From Prevotella sp. (GTDB taxonomy: Bacteria; Bacteroidota; Bacteroidia; Bacteroidales; Bacteroidaceae), in contig JAFRQC010000017.1 of the NCBI GenBank assembly GCA_017428805.1, forward strand, positions 19,842 through 83,841: a stretch of DNA of 64,000 bases, written 5' to 3'. Positions 1-8,446 of this stretch are shown one piece after another; positions within the stretch are counted from its first letter, which is position 1; each line of letters begins with the position of its first letter. The position numbers and the translations under genes are program-made. The notes below the pieces were generated by a model. The model had not been told where the DNA came from, did not search any database, and worked only from the letters and a program-made list of their open reading frames with translations.

Positions 1-1444
1 CAGAGACCTTCAGGCCACTATTCAGATATAGCTTTTGTTCTTCCATCACCCTGTTGATACGCTCCATCAGGGAATCAGAGTTGGGAGATTCTGGGAGAAT
101 CAGCGAGACAGGTTCCTTGGTTTCTTTATCACGCCTCTTTCTATATATAAATAGGTATAGAAGCAGGACGACGAATAACAGCGCTGCCAACACCAAGAAG
201 ACAACCAGCCAGAGACTGATACCACTTTCAGCGGTGACAGGATCTCTTCCGACTCGCAGCAGGAGCACACTTTTCGATGGTGTGAAATTACTGCCGTGAT
301 ACATACCGCCTGCGATGAGCAGATTTCCCTCGGGAGTCAGTATGGGTGAGTAACTGTTGAACTCTGGCAGAGGGTCTGTATAATAGAGCATCAGAGAAGC
401 AGGTTGCTTGGTATAGTCGATAGCGAGCACATACCAGCGCCAAGGTTTCTCTGGGGCTTTTGGGAAATCCTTGCTGAGTCCAAGAAGATAACCTCGCCCA
501 GCATTCTGATCAACAAGTATCGTAGAAAAATAGCGGATATCCTCTCCGTGACTTTGCATCGGAATAGGACAAGCGGTGGGCAACAACGCAAACTCCCCAT
601 TGACGACTTTCGCTATTGCCACTTGACCATCGTGGTTTTCAACTGCCACCAAATAGGCATAGATGCCCTTAGCCTCATCGCCTATGAAACTCTCTGAACT
701 GCGGGCCATATCATTGCTTATTGGCCACCATTCCTCTAACAAGGGAATCGTGACAGAATCGCCCTTCAGACTATAAGCTGTAGTCGTCCAAAGGGTATCG
801 CCTGTCAGATCATGGCCTCCGAGAATGAGGGCATTACCCTTGGCTATGCGAAGAATCAGGGGATAAGCCCGTCCTACTGACACATCTTTTATATATGTGA
901 AGAGGCGATAGTCGTTATAGTCTGCATGCGTTTCCTTTGGATCGGAAAACAACTCAATACCGTCATCATAATACCAATTGCCAGCAACAACGACGCGCCC
1001 ACTGTCAATTTCGAGGGCTGAAGCATGCGTGCGTTTCCGCTGCAAGCTGCAAAAGCCGTTGAAAGAGTGAGTAAGTGGATCGTAAGTTTCTGTCACGTAT
1101 GTCTGGCCTATGCCAATAGGCTTTTCGCAGCCTCCGCCAAGCATCACCTTCCCAGAGTTTAGCACCACAGAGAAGCCGAAGTCGTGGGTATAGATCATCG
1201 GAATGGTGTGCCACTTGCCATCTTTGTAATATTCTGCCGTAGGGGTTGGCAAGAACCCGTTGGTATGGCCACCCGCCACCGTGATTTCACCATTCACGCA
1301 AAAAACTTCATGCCCAGCACGGGGGATGTTCAAGTCTGGCAGGCGCTCGACATCAATCTTACTGACGGCACAAGTGTCTGCAGCATTGATGCTTCCCGTT
1401 ATGAAAAGCAGGACAACTATAATAAGGTGAAATATTGTCTTCAT
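1..1444 (-). CDS. Membrane-anchored beta-propeller sensor, probable AraC-type regulator (N-terminal part)
   Basis: The reading frame stays open from an ATG at 1444 to the window edge, so only the N-terminal 481 residues are seen. It has a signal peptide (MKTIFHLIIVVLLFITGSINA). About 370 residues follow with Kelch-like repeats such as GHEVFCVNGEITVAGGH and SGKVMLGGG, suggesting a periplasmic beta-propeller. A single membrane helix (SLWLVVFLVLAALLFVVLLL) lies near residue 405-425. The visible cytoplasmic part ends in MERINRVMEEQKLYLNSGLK, which resembles the linker just before the AraC helix-turn-helix in Bacteroidetes one-piece sensors. The DNA-binding domain itself is outside the window, so the regulator role is inferred. 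Ligand and target genes are unknown. Confidence 0.7.
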   Translation of the reverse strand, partial: MKTIFHLIIVVLLFITGSINAADTCAVSKIDVERLPDLNIPRAGHEVFCVNGEITVAGGHTNGFLPTPTAEYYKDGKWHTIPMIYTHDFGFSVVLNSGKVMLGGGCEKPIGIGQTYVTETYDPLTHSFNGFCSLQRKRTHASALEIDSGRVVVAGNWYYDDGIELFSDPKETHADYNDYRLFTYIKDVSVGRAYPLILRIAKGNALILGGHDLTGDTLWTTTAYSLKGDSVTIPLLEEWWPISNDMARSSESFIGDEAKGIYAYLVAVENHDGQVAIAKVVNGEFALLPTACPIPMQSHGEDIRYFSTILVDQNAGRGYLLGLSKDFPKAPEKPWRWYVLAIDYTKQPASLMLYYTDPLPEFNSYSPILTPEGNLLIAGGMYHGSNFTPSKSVLLLRVGRDPVTAESGISLWLVVFLVLAALLFVVLLLYLFIYRKRRDKETKEPVSLILPESPNSDSLMERINRVMEEQKLYLNSGLKVS

Positions 1445-1470
1445 TCTTTGTCAGTTTTCGTCTTTGGGTG

Positions 1471-1478
1471 CAAAGATA
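1471..1478 (-). promoter_or_regulatory. -7 promoter box for the beta-propeller regulator
   Basis: On the minus strand this reads TATCTTTG, an exact fit to the Bacteroidetes TAnnTTTG box, 27 bases before the start codon. A second minus-strand box (TACCTTTG) lies at 1693-1700. The rest of the 1445-1810 gap shows no gene. Confidence 0.65.
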
Positions 1479-1773
1479 CAAAAAAAACCACAGATTGCAC
1501 AGATTTTACGGAATATTTCGTAAAATTGGATGAAATCGCAAACCTTTTGTAAATAAAGGGGCTCTGAGGGATTAGGAAAAAACGGGGTTACGAATAAGAG
1601 ACCTTTCTAATTTCCTCATTCTGCTGTGATTTGCGTATCAATGAACTCCCGACGCAAAGCCACCAGCCTGTTTAATGGCTCATTGTCGGGGACAAAGGTA
1701 CACAGAATATACGAGATAACAAAACTTTTGAGGGATTTTTCACTCTTTCTTCTTTAGTCTCATATTTTTGTGC

Positions 1774-1781
1774 TACCTTTG
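1774..1781 (+). promoter_or_regulatory. -7 promoter box for the KilA-N gene
   Basis: TACCTTTG matches the Bacteroidetes TAnnTTTG box and lies 30 bases before the ATG of the KilA-N gene, giving a leader of roughly 20 bases. Confidence 0.65.
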
Positions 1782-1810
1782 CACACATAATTTATAATAG
1801 AGACTTTCCT

Positions 1811-2611
1811 ATGGCAAAGATTAAAGTTCAGAATACGGAGATAACCGTCGTTTCGCACAATGACGATGACTACATTTCGCTGACCGATATGGCTCGTAGT
1901 CAATTGCAGGAGCACATTATCTTTCGTTGGCTCAGTCTGAAAAGCACGATTGAGTACCTTGGCGAATGGGAAATGCTTTACAATCCCAATTTTAATTGTA
2001 CCGAATTCGGTACATTTAGAAACATGGCGGGCAGCAACAACTTCGTTCTGTCAGTCAAGACATGGATAGAAAAGACTGGAGCCATTGGTATCTTTTCCAA
2101 AGCGGGACGATATGGTGGAACTTATGCCCATCGAGATATAGCCTACCATTTCGGAATGTGGATAAGCCCAAAGTTCCAACTATTGTTGGTCAAGGAATAC
2201 CAACGTTTGAAAGCCGAAGAACAAAAGATGTTAGGCTGGACAGCAAAAAGAGAGCTATCCAAAATCAACTACCATATTCATACTGATGCCATCAAAAGCC
2301 ATCTGGTTCCCGAAGAAGTCACCTCTGCACAGGCTAGCATTATCTATGCAGAGGAGGCCGATGTTCTAAATGTGGCTATGTTCGGCATGACAGCCAAGCA
2401 ATGGCGAGAAGCTAATCCTGAATTGAAAGGCAATATCCGTGACTATGCCACCATCAATGAATTGATATGTCTGTCGAATATGGAGAATATCAATGCAGTG
2501 CTAATCAATGATGGAATACCACAGGGCGAAAGACTTGTGAAACTGAACCAGATTGCTATCCAGCAAATGCAGGTCTTGGAGGGGAATAGTAATAGGAATC
2601 TTCTTAAGTAA
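1811..2611 (+). CDS. KilA-N domain DNA-binding protein
   Basis: A 266-residue protein. Residues about 15-140 match the KilA-N fold: DDDYISLTDMAR at the start, RWLSLKSTIEYLGEWE in the middle, then KTWIEKTGAIGIFSKAGRYG and YAHRDIAYHFGMWISPKFQL. The C-terminal half (about 160-266) is a separate helical region with ITAKQWREANPEL-like sequence, common in bacterial KilA-N proteins of unknown role. KilA-N domains are phage-derived DNA-binding modules. No signal peptide or membrane helix is seen. It stands alone with its own promoter at the left side of the accessory island, which fits a phage or mobile-element origin. Its target is not known. Confidence 0.8.
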   Translation: MAKIKVQNTEITVVSHNDDDYISLTDMARSQLQEHIIFRWLSLKSTIEYLGEWEMLYNPNFNCTEFGTFRNMAGSNNFVLSVKTWIEKTGAIGIFSKAGRYGGTYAHRDIAYHFGMWISPKFQLLLVKEYQRLKAEEQKMLGWTAKRELSKINYHIHTDAIKSHLVPEEVTSAQASIIYAEEADVLNVAMFGMTAKQWREANPELKGNIRDYATINELICLSNMENINAVLINDGIPQGERLVKLNQIAIQQMQVLEGNSNRNLLK

Positions 2612-2871
2612 CCCTTTCTCAAATAGGAGATTCACAATTGCATGATAGTTCATCTATCGTGCGTGGCTTCTGAGTGCTCATTGCTGTTTCTAAAAAAAGG
2701 TGACCCGCCAGCAGTTCTACGGGATGCCGACGGGTTCTGTTATCGTTTGATTCGGACTGTCTTATCCGAGAATCTTCTTATTTCGGCTGCAAATATAGCA
2801 CATTTTCTTAAAATATGCAACTTTTTTTGAAGTTTTTTCTCAAAAAACAATATAATATGCAAGAAAATTTG
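2612..2871. other. Intergenic DNA after KilA-N gene
   Basis: No convincing gene. A hairpin GCATGATAG / CTATCGTGC (2640-2662, one G-T pair) sits just after the KilA-N stop and may end that transcript, although no T-run follows. A minus-strand TATATTTG box lies at 2790-2797 with no obvious gene downstream of it. The last 70 bases are very A/T rich. Confidence 0.5.
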
Positions 2872-2879
2872 TAATTTTG
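2872..2879 (+). promoter_or_regulatory. -7 promoter box for the HerA/SPFH operon
   Basis: TAATTTTG fits TAnnTTTG and is followed by the usual C/A-rich start region. No closer plus-strand box was found before the HerA gene, so the predicted leader is about 490 bases, unusually long for this window. The start site is inferred from the box alone. Confidence 0.5.
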
Positions 2880-3146
2880 CACCTGACTCTTTGTCTTGAG
2901 CCAACGTAAACAATTTGGACGTGTCCTAAATAATACATAGGCAAAAGACAGTCCACGCCGGGCCGAGTGAGGCGATGCCGCCATAACAAAGCGGGCATTG
3001 GGTGGGAAGAGAGAGTCACGACATATTAAAAAGGCGTCTTCAAGCGTCTTGTCTTTGACCTTTAGGAATTCTCGCAAAATTCAGATATTGTCAAGGATGA
3101 GGCAACAGTAGATGTCCTCGGGATGTGTTTATACGCATCTCTTTAG

Positions 3147-3308
3147 CAGACATATAAGGTTTCCCCATTTTTATGTCTGTTCAAGGGGATTACTATATTC
3201 ATATCGGCGTGGGCTTCGACGTTGCTCGTTCTTCAATATCGGGCAATGCGAGAAGCCTCTAAAGGTGGGACGGGCGACAAAGCAAGTTCCCACGCTTTCT
3301 TTTTTATG
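3147..3308 (+). promoter_or_regulatory. Structured leader with terminator-like hairpin
   Basis: Three consecutive hairpins can be read by eye. CAGACATA (3147-3154) pairs perfectly with TATGTCTG (3172-3179). GGCTTC...CGTTGCTCG (3212-3229) pairs with CGGGCAATG...GAAGCC (3240-3257), allowing G-T pairs. GTGGGAC (3265-3271) pairs with GTTCCCAC (3286-3293) with one bulge, followed by GCTTTCTTTTTTA. The last resembles an intrinsic terminator but lies 68 bases before the first gene of the operon. This is the layout expected of an attenuator or a cis-acting RNA. The 2886-3146 part is also G/C richer than its surroundings and has a direct repeat GCGTCTT (near 3032 and 3042). It is not a family I recognise. 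Confidence 0.5.
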
Positions 3309-3375
3309 CCGTCAGACCAGAAGTTTAACAGAGCCGATAGGGGGACAGGGTTCGCTTTAGGTACGGCAGAAAGGA

Positions 3376-6051
3376 ATGGATGTCATACAGATTAATAGTG
3401 GTGAATATGTAGGAATGAGGATTCTGGCTATCAAGTCAATTCCGCACATCTCCATATTGTCTGAGAAACTTCAGCCTCAGGAACATATTGAGCATTATGC
3501 CCAAGACATGTCCAACCTGCTTAGTGAAATCTACCAACAATATAAGGAACTCTTCAAGCAAGCGGGACAGAGTCAGGATATTGCCATAGAGCTCAACTGG
3601 ATTACGGAGGCTGTCGCGAACCAGCCATATAAGGCAAAAATTCATCTCTTCATTCTCTTACGGAGTATTCACTCTGTTCAGCAGCGGGCAGAAGAGACGC
3701 TGGAAGTACTGTCGGGACTGTTAAAGGCGACCTTGGACAGTGGCAGATATGAATATACCGACAGTTCGTTTGCAGACTACTTCGATAAGTTCAAACAGGC
3801 ATCGGGCGGTGGTTGTCAGGCTATTGTAAAAGAGGAACGGATGGAAGACCTACAGAACAGTTATCTGCCTGTGAGTTATGCATACGACAAGATGCCCACT
3901 GACTATCAGGACTTGAGCAGAATTGCCAACATCCTGATTATGCATCCAGGTTGTGCAGTATCCTTCCAATTGATACCTACCTATTATAATAATGAGGAAC
4001 TGGCAGAACTGAACCAACTTAATCAAAATGTAAGCATGTTGAGTCAGGGTGTGCACGACAGGCAGGTGGGAAATGTCAGTTTCAGCAATGCGGAAAGACT
4101 GAGTCAACTGTATAAGTATTATGCTGACAATAAGAGTCGGGCTCTTTTTCAGTACAACATTATTATATATGGAGATTATCAGTCGTTAAGCGCAGTTTCC
4201 ACAAGGGTGCTTGGACAGTTGAACTCTACGCAGGAACAAGCACCCAATCTACAGATTGTGAATTTGTCTCATGATGAGGTCTGTTCTTCACAGGAGATGC
4301 TCTACCCTCAGCCTTGGATGGTGAGCGATCTGCTGCTCAACAGAAACAGAAATCAGGCCATCTGGAGCAGTGGATATGTCAGCAACGCCCTGTACCGATT
4401 CCCGTTCGTTGTGACGGCAGAAGAGGCTGCATCGTTCTTCCGTCTGCCTATTGGCGATGACAAGGTAAATGCAGGATTGAATGTAAATGAGACAGGGAAA
4501 ACCAGCAAGACCTATTCTCAGAATCTCATTAATGCAGGTGATATTGAGATTGGAAAGTTGAAATCGTCTTCAGCCAACTCCATTGGATTCACGCTGAAAG
4601 ACCTTGCCAAACACATGCTTGTTGTGGGTACTCCTGGTTCAGGAAAGACAACGTTCTCCGTGGGGTTGCTTGACCGTCTTTGGAAAGATTATCATATTCC
4701 ATTCCTTGTCATTGAGCCTGCAAAGAACGAATATCGATCACTGGTACAAAGTATTCCTGAATTGCAAGTTTTCACGCCAGGCAAAAACTTTATCTCTCCA
4801 TTTGTGTTCAATCCCTTTGTTCCGCCAAAGAATGTTAGACTTGAGACATACAAATCAACCCTCAAAACCGCTTTTGCAGCAGGTGTATCGATGTCAACAC
4901 CACTTGACAAGATTTTTGAGGACACCATCAACAACTGTTATTCAGACTTCAGATGGCTTGACTCATATACGACAGAGAATAAGGGCAGAATCTTCAACAT
5001 CACAGACTTCATCAAGTGTTTCCAAGAAACATTCGATGAAATTGGCTATACAGGCGATGCCAAGAATATTGGACGTGCAGGTATCGTCCGCCTGAAAAGT
5101 TTAGTGAATTTGTTCGATAATTATTATTCCATACCGATTGAAGATATATTGTCAAAGCCAACCATCATTGAACTGGCAGCCATAGAGAACAGTGAGCAAA
5201 AGGCTCTTATCATAGCCTTACTGCTATTGTCTATTCTTGCATACGTGAATGCTAACTACATAGGTGAAGGTGGATTGCGGAATTTTATCCTATTGGAAGA
5301 AGCTCATGTACTACTTGATGCAGATACCAATGTAGGAGAAGGTTCCGCCAATCCCAGTGCCATAGCGCAAGGACTGGTCAAGCGCATGTTGGCAGAGATA
5401 CGTTCCTATGGAGTGGGCATTGCCATTGCTGACCAGTCACCACGCAAGGTTGGTACAGATATCGTTGCATTGACTGATATCAAAGTGGCTTTTCGTTTGG
5501 TTGAGGGAGAAGATAAGGAAATTCTTGCTAACTCAACCAGTATGAATGAAGTGCAAATGGCCAGACTTGCCAAACTAAAGCCAGGTGAGGCATTCCTTTT
5601 TTTTAATCGTCTTGACGAACCTGAGGAAATAATTACACCGGATTATCGTCTTGATAATAAGATTAGCATATCGCTTTCAGACGATGGCATTAAGCAACTG
5701 ACTACTTATTGGAATAACAAACAAGACAAACTACGACCATATCCAGAGTGTGCTTTCGCTCCTTGTTGCCAGGAGTGTTGCAACTATGAGCGACGGCTAT
5801 TGGCACGCGAGGTAGCAAGGAGGATATTCCGTGGGTATATACCAACGAATACCAAAGATCCCGAACCCGTGAAGAAAGCATTTTCAAAGTTCACGTCGTT
5901 GATAAAAGCAGAACTGAACGATGAGCCCTTCAGCCCAGAGTTGCGCACCTGCGTGAAAGTACACTTCTGGAGGCGGTTGATGTATGATACCAAATTGAGA
6001 ATCCGGCCTTCAGACATTGAAGAGTCCATAAAAAGAGATTATCAATCCTAA
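3376..6051 (+). CDS. HerA-like (DUF87) hexameric ATPase/translocase
   Basis: An 891-residue protein. Walker A is G418-TPGSGK-T425; Walker B is FILLEEAH with E641/E642; a sensor-like stretch ADQSPRK covers 685-691 after the GxGIAIADQ strand. This order and spacing match HerA/FtsK/VirB4-type ATPases that translocate double-stranded DNA. The first 400 residues form a family-specific N-terminal region with no recognised motif. A cysteine cluster near the C-terminus (C792, C797, C798, C801, C802) could bind metal, which is unusual for HerA. First gene of a five-gene operon; the next gene starts 12 bases after its stop. No NurA or Sir2-type nuclease partner is adjacent. DNA is the presumed substrate, inferred from the family. 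Confidence 0.85.
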   Translation: MDVIQINSGEYVGMRILAIKSIPHISILSEKLQPQEHIEHYAQDMSNLLSEIYQQYKELFKQAGQSQDIAIELNWITEAVANQPYKAKIHLFILLRSIHSVQQRAEETLEVLSGLLKATLDSGRYEYTDSSFADYFDKFKQASGGGCQAIVKEERMEDLQNSYLPVSYAYDKMPTDYQDLSRIANILIMHPGCAVSFQLIPTYYNNEELAELNQLNQNVSMLSQGVHDRQVGNVSFSNAERLSQLYKYYADNKSRALFQYNIIIYGDYQSLSAVSTRVLGQLNSTQEQAPNLQIVNLSHDEVCSSQEMLYPQPWMVSDLLLNRNRNQAIWSSGYVSNALYRFPFVVTAEEAASFFRLPIGDDKVNAGLNVNETGKTSKTYSQNLINAGDIEIGKLKSSSANSIGFTLKDLAKHMLVVGTPGSGKTTFSVGLLDRLWKDYHIPFLVIEPAKNEYRSLVQSIPELQVFTPGKNFISPFVFNPFVPPKNVRLETYKSTLKTAFAAGVSMSTPLDKIFEDTINNCYSDFRWLDSYTTENKGRIFNITDFIKCFQETFDEIGYTGDAKNIGRAGIVRLKSLVNLFDNYYSIPIEDILSKPTIIELAAIENSEQKALIIALLLLSILAYVNANYIGEGGLRNFILLEEAHVLLDADTNVGEGSANPSAIAQGLVKRMLAEIRSYGVGIAIADQSPRKVGTDIVALTDIKVAFRLVEGEDKEILANSTSMNEVQMARLAKLKPGEAFLFFNRLDEPEEIITPDYRLDNKISISLSDDGIKQLTTYWNNKQDKLRPYPECAFAPCCQECCNYERRLLAREVARRIFRGYIPTNTKDPEPVKKAFSKFTSLIKAELNDEPFSPELRTCVKVHFWRRLMYDTKLRIRPSDIEESIKRDYQS

Positions 6052-6063
6052 AACATAAATGAT

Positions 6064-6534
6064 ATGAGAGAATATAGTGATAGCGAAGACAATTGGCAGG
6101 ATGATGCTCCTGACACTGATCAGCCTGACACTCAGGATATGAGTTCAGATGATGGACAATCTGATACGGATTATGACGGTGGAGAAACTGACGGTGACGA
6201 TTATGACGTCACAGACAGCGGCCCTGATTACTCATCAGACGATAGCTCCTCCGATGACGACTTTGGAACTTGGGATACAACGGGTAGCGAGGACGATGGG
6301 ACATTTGGTGAATGGGATACTACCGGTGGCGATGACAGCGATGACGATGGTGGTGAGGAAGGTGGCGGGTATTTCCCTGAATATGAGAATTCATGGGATC
6401 AAGGAGATGACGGCTACGACTCTGGCGGTGATGACTACGATGGAGGCATGGGCGACGGTGGCGGCTGGGGCACCGATGGTGGTGATATGACTGACTCCAG
6501 CAGTGACTTCAGCGGTGGTGACGATGTAGAATGA
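6064..6534 (+). CDS. Asp/Gly/Ser-rich highly acidic protein
   Basis: A 156-residue protein of extreme composition: 57 residues are Asp or Glu and most of the rest are Gly, Ser and Thr. FGTWDTTG and FGEWDTTG are an internal repeat (about residues 75-100), and the C-terminal half is DDG/GGD-rich with scattered Trp and Tyr. No signal peptide, membrane helix or known domain. It is probably intrinsically disordered; acidic disorder can mimic DNA, bind calcium or form a flexible linker, but none of these is shown. It is accepted as a gene because it fits tightly between HerA (12 bases) and the SPFH gene (25 bases). Repeat-rich DNA makes it prone to length change. Confidence 0.7.
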   Translation: MREYSDSEDNWQDDAPDTDQPDTQDMSSDDGQSDTDYDGGETDGDDYDVTDSGPDYSSDDSSSDDDFGTWDTTGSEDDGTFGEWDTTGGDDSDDDGGEEGGGYFPEYENSWDQGDDGYDSGGDDYDGGMGDGGGWGTDGGDMTDSSSDFSGGDDVE

Positions 6535-6559
6535 ATTATTAACTAAAAACATAACAACT

Positions 6560-7699
6560 ATGGGATTATTTCACAGAAACGAGAATGAAGCGAATTTTGC
6601 TGGAGGCAGCAAAAACGTGATGGAGTCCATTCAGCGGCAAAATGATACTGGTACGCTGATATATCTAGACCCCAGGCAGGACTTCAACACCAATTCGGTG
6701 ATTACGGTAGCTCCTAATGAGCAGGTTATATTTATTAAGGGTGGTGAATTTTATGGAACATTACCAAGTGGGCGACATGAAGTTAAGACGGAGAATTATG
6801 CCGTCTTAAGTAAAATACGTAATATGCTTACGGGTGGTATAAGCACGTTTACGTGTCAGGTGTATCATGTGCAGACTAATGAACAGATTATTCCATGGGG
6901 TACATCTTCGCCCATTGAAGTTCAAGATTACTTCTTGGGGAATGGGGTAATTGGAGTAAAAACACCTGTGCGCGGAAATGCAGACTTCCGTGTCAGATTC
7001 AATTTTAATGAAGATGACGATGCTAGTAAAAAAGCTTTTATGCGTATTATGGGCGACAAAAGTACTTTTACTGTGACTGATTTGTCTTTGTTTTTTCAGG
7101 CTCAGATATCTCAAAAGGTTGCTACGGGAATTGCAAAACAGTTGAAAGATATCTCAAAAACCGAATCAATAAATGGTATTTCCGAACATACAGAAGAACT
7201 AGCCAATATGTTATTACCTTATTTTTCTGATGTATTCTTGTCATATGGTTTAGAGCTAATTAATTTCTCATTTAACAGTTTGGCCATAGAGGAAACGGAA
7301 GAGCGCCAGAAGTATATGGATCGTCTTATTGCAGCAGCACATACAGGTAGTTATGATAAGGCTATGCAGCAAGAACTTCTGGAGAATGTGTCTCTAAATC
7401 CTGGCGCAGGAGGAATTGCTGCTGCAGGAGCTGGTCTCGGGATGGGAATGGCTGCAGGCAATGCCTTTGCACAGATGGCCACGACAGCTTTTGGAAATCC
7501 CCAACCACAGCAGCCACCTCAGCCACAAGGATTTGGTGGTCAAGGACGTTTTGGTACGGGCGGCACTCCCCAACAGCAACAAACAGCACAACCCGACCCC
7601 ATGGAATCACTATCTAAAATGAAGCAACTGCTTGATGCAGGACTGATCAAACAAGAGCAGTACGATGCAAAGGTTGCTGAAATTATGAGCCGATTATAA
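6560..7699 (+). CDS. SPFH-domain membrane scaffold protein with C-terminal SHOCT (YdjI-like)
   Basis: A 379-residue protein. Residues about 45-250 carry the YdjI/virion-core-like SPFH pattern: SVITVAPNEQVIFIKGGEFYG, LPSGRHEVKTENYAVL, VYHVQTNEQIIPWGTSSPI. A glycine/alanine-rich stretch (about 278-305) and a Gln/Pro/Gly linker (about 310-345) follow, then a short C-terminal helix pair, PMESLSKMKQLLDAGLIKQEQYDAK, which is a SHOCT domain. SPFH proteins form ring-like membrane scaffolds. As I recall, Bacillus YdjI recruits PspA to damaged membranes together with a zinc-ribbon protein, YdjG. Here a zinc-ribbon membrane protein is two genes downstream and no PspA is present. The gene is visibly more A/T rich than the housekeeping genes. 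Confidence 0.85.
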   Translation: MGLFHRNENEANFAGGSKNVMESIQRQNDTGTLIYLDPRQDFNTNSVITVAPNEQVIFIKGGEFYGTLPSGRHEVKTENYAVLSKIRNMLTGGISTFTCQVYHVQTNEQIIPWGTSSPIEVQDYFLGNGVIGVKTPVRGNADFRVRFNFNEDDDASKKAFMRIMGDKSTFTVTDLSLFFQAQISQKVATGIAKQLKDISKTESINGISEHTEELANMLLPYFSDVFLSYGLELINFSFNSLAIEETEERQKYMDRLIAAAHTGSYDKAMQQELLENVSLNPGAGGIAAAGAGLGMGMAAGNAFAQMATTAFGNPQPQQPPQPQGFGGQGRFGTGGTPQQQQTAQPDPMESLSKMKQLLDAGLIKQEQYDAKVAEIMSRL

Positions 7700-7717
7700 T
7701 CCTAAAACAATTATCGT

Positions 7718-8410
7718 ATGAAGGCAAATATATTGAAAATCGTTATTGGACTTATCTTTCTGATAGTGTTCAATGTGTTGTTCTTCCTTCTGGGAGGAAC
7801 GGAACGTTCAGACACAGAATGGGTATGCTATGGTTTTATCCATATGTCATACTTGTGTCTATTAGTTACACCGCTCTTTTGTAATGCTGGAAAAGGTGAA
7901 ACAGTCCTTTCTGCCAGCCTGTATCTTAGGGCGTTATTCTACTTTTTTACAGAACTGATAATTGGTCTGGGATTCATTTTGTATAATGCCTATAACCCTA
8001 TATCCGTTGTGTGGCCAGCCATCATTCAAGGAATACTGTTAGCTGTATTCCTCATTTTGCAGTTGATGAGTGTTTTGGCTAACGATGCAACAAAGGCTTC
8101 ATTGGCCAAGCAAAGGCAAGAACGGGTTTATATTCGCTCTTTGGCTGAAAACCTAAAAGAAGCCATGAGGCAAGTAAATGACCCCACATTGCGTAAACAG
8201 ATGGCTAACTGCTATGAGTCGTTGAGCAGCAGTTCGCTTGAAAGTTTCCCTGAGGCACTTGATGCTGAGTTGGAATTGGAAAATGCTGTCAATACCCTGT
8301 GCTCTTTCGTAGAACAAGGTGACACAAGTCAACTTGGACAGCAGATCCAGAAAGTACAAGTGGCTATGAAACATAGGAACCAAGCAATCCGTATGGCAAG
8401 ATTTTCTTAA
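7718..8410 (+). CDS. Four-helix membrane protein with cytoplasmic helical tail
   Basis: A 230-residue protein of unrecognised family. About four hydrophobic segments occupy the first 125 residues (IVIGLIFLIVFNVLFFLLGG, MSYLCLLVTPLF, YFFTELIIGLGFILY, IIQGILLAVFLILQLMSVL). The remaining 100 residues are charged and helical (KASLAKQRQERVYIRSLAENL), with coiled-coil character and no cysteines in the tail. It starts 18 bases after the SPFH stop, so it is cotranscribed. It may anchor the complex or stand in for the peripheral PspA-type partner of YdjI-like operons; this is inference from position only. Confidence 0.7.
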   Translation: MKANILKIVIGLIFLIVFNVLFFLLGGTERSDTEWVCYGFIHMSYLCLLVTPLFCNAGKGETVLSASLYLRALFYFFTELIIGLGFILYNAYNPISVVWPAIIQGILLAVFLILQLMSVLANDATKASLAKQRQERVYIRSLAENLKEAMRQVNDPTLRKQMANCYESLSSSSLESFPEALDAELELENAVNTLCSFVEQGDTSQLGQQIQKVQVAMKHRNQAIRMARFS

Positions 8411-8446
8411 TTATTAATATTTACTAACCCTTTAAATTCTACAATT

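Noticed and set aside
3112..3360. An 82-codon plus-strand frame upstream of HerA
   Set aside because: It runs through three strong hairpins and a terminator-like T-run, and the product has no coding character; explained better as structured leader.
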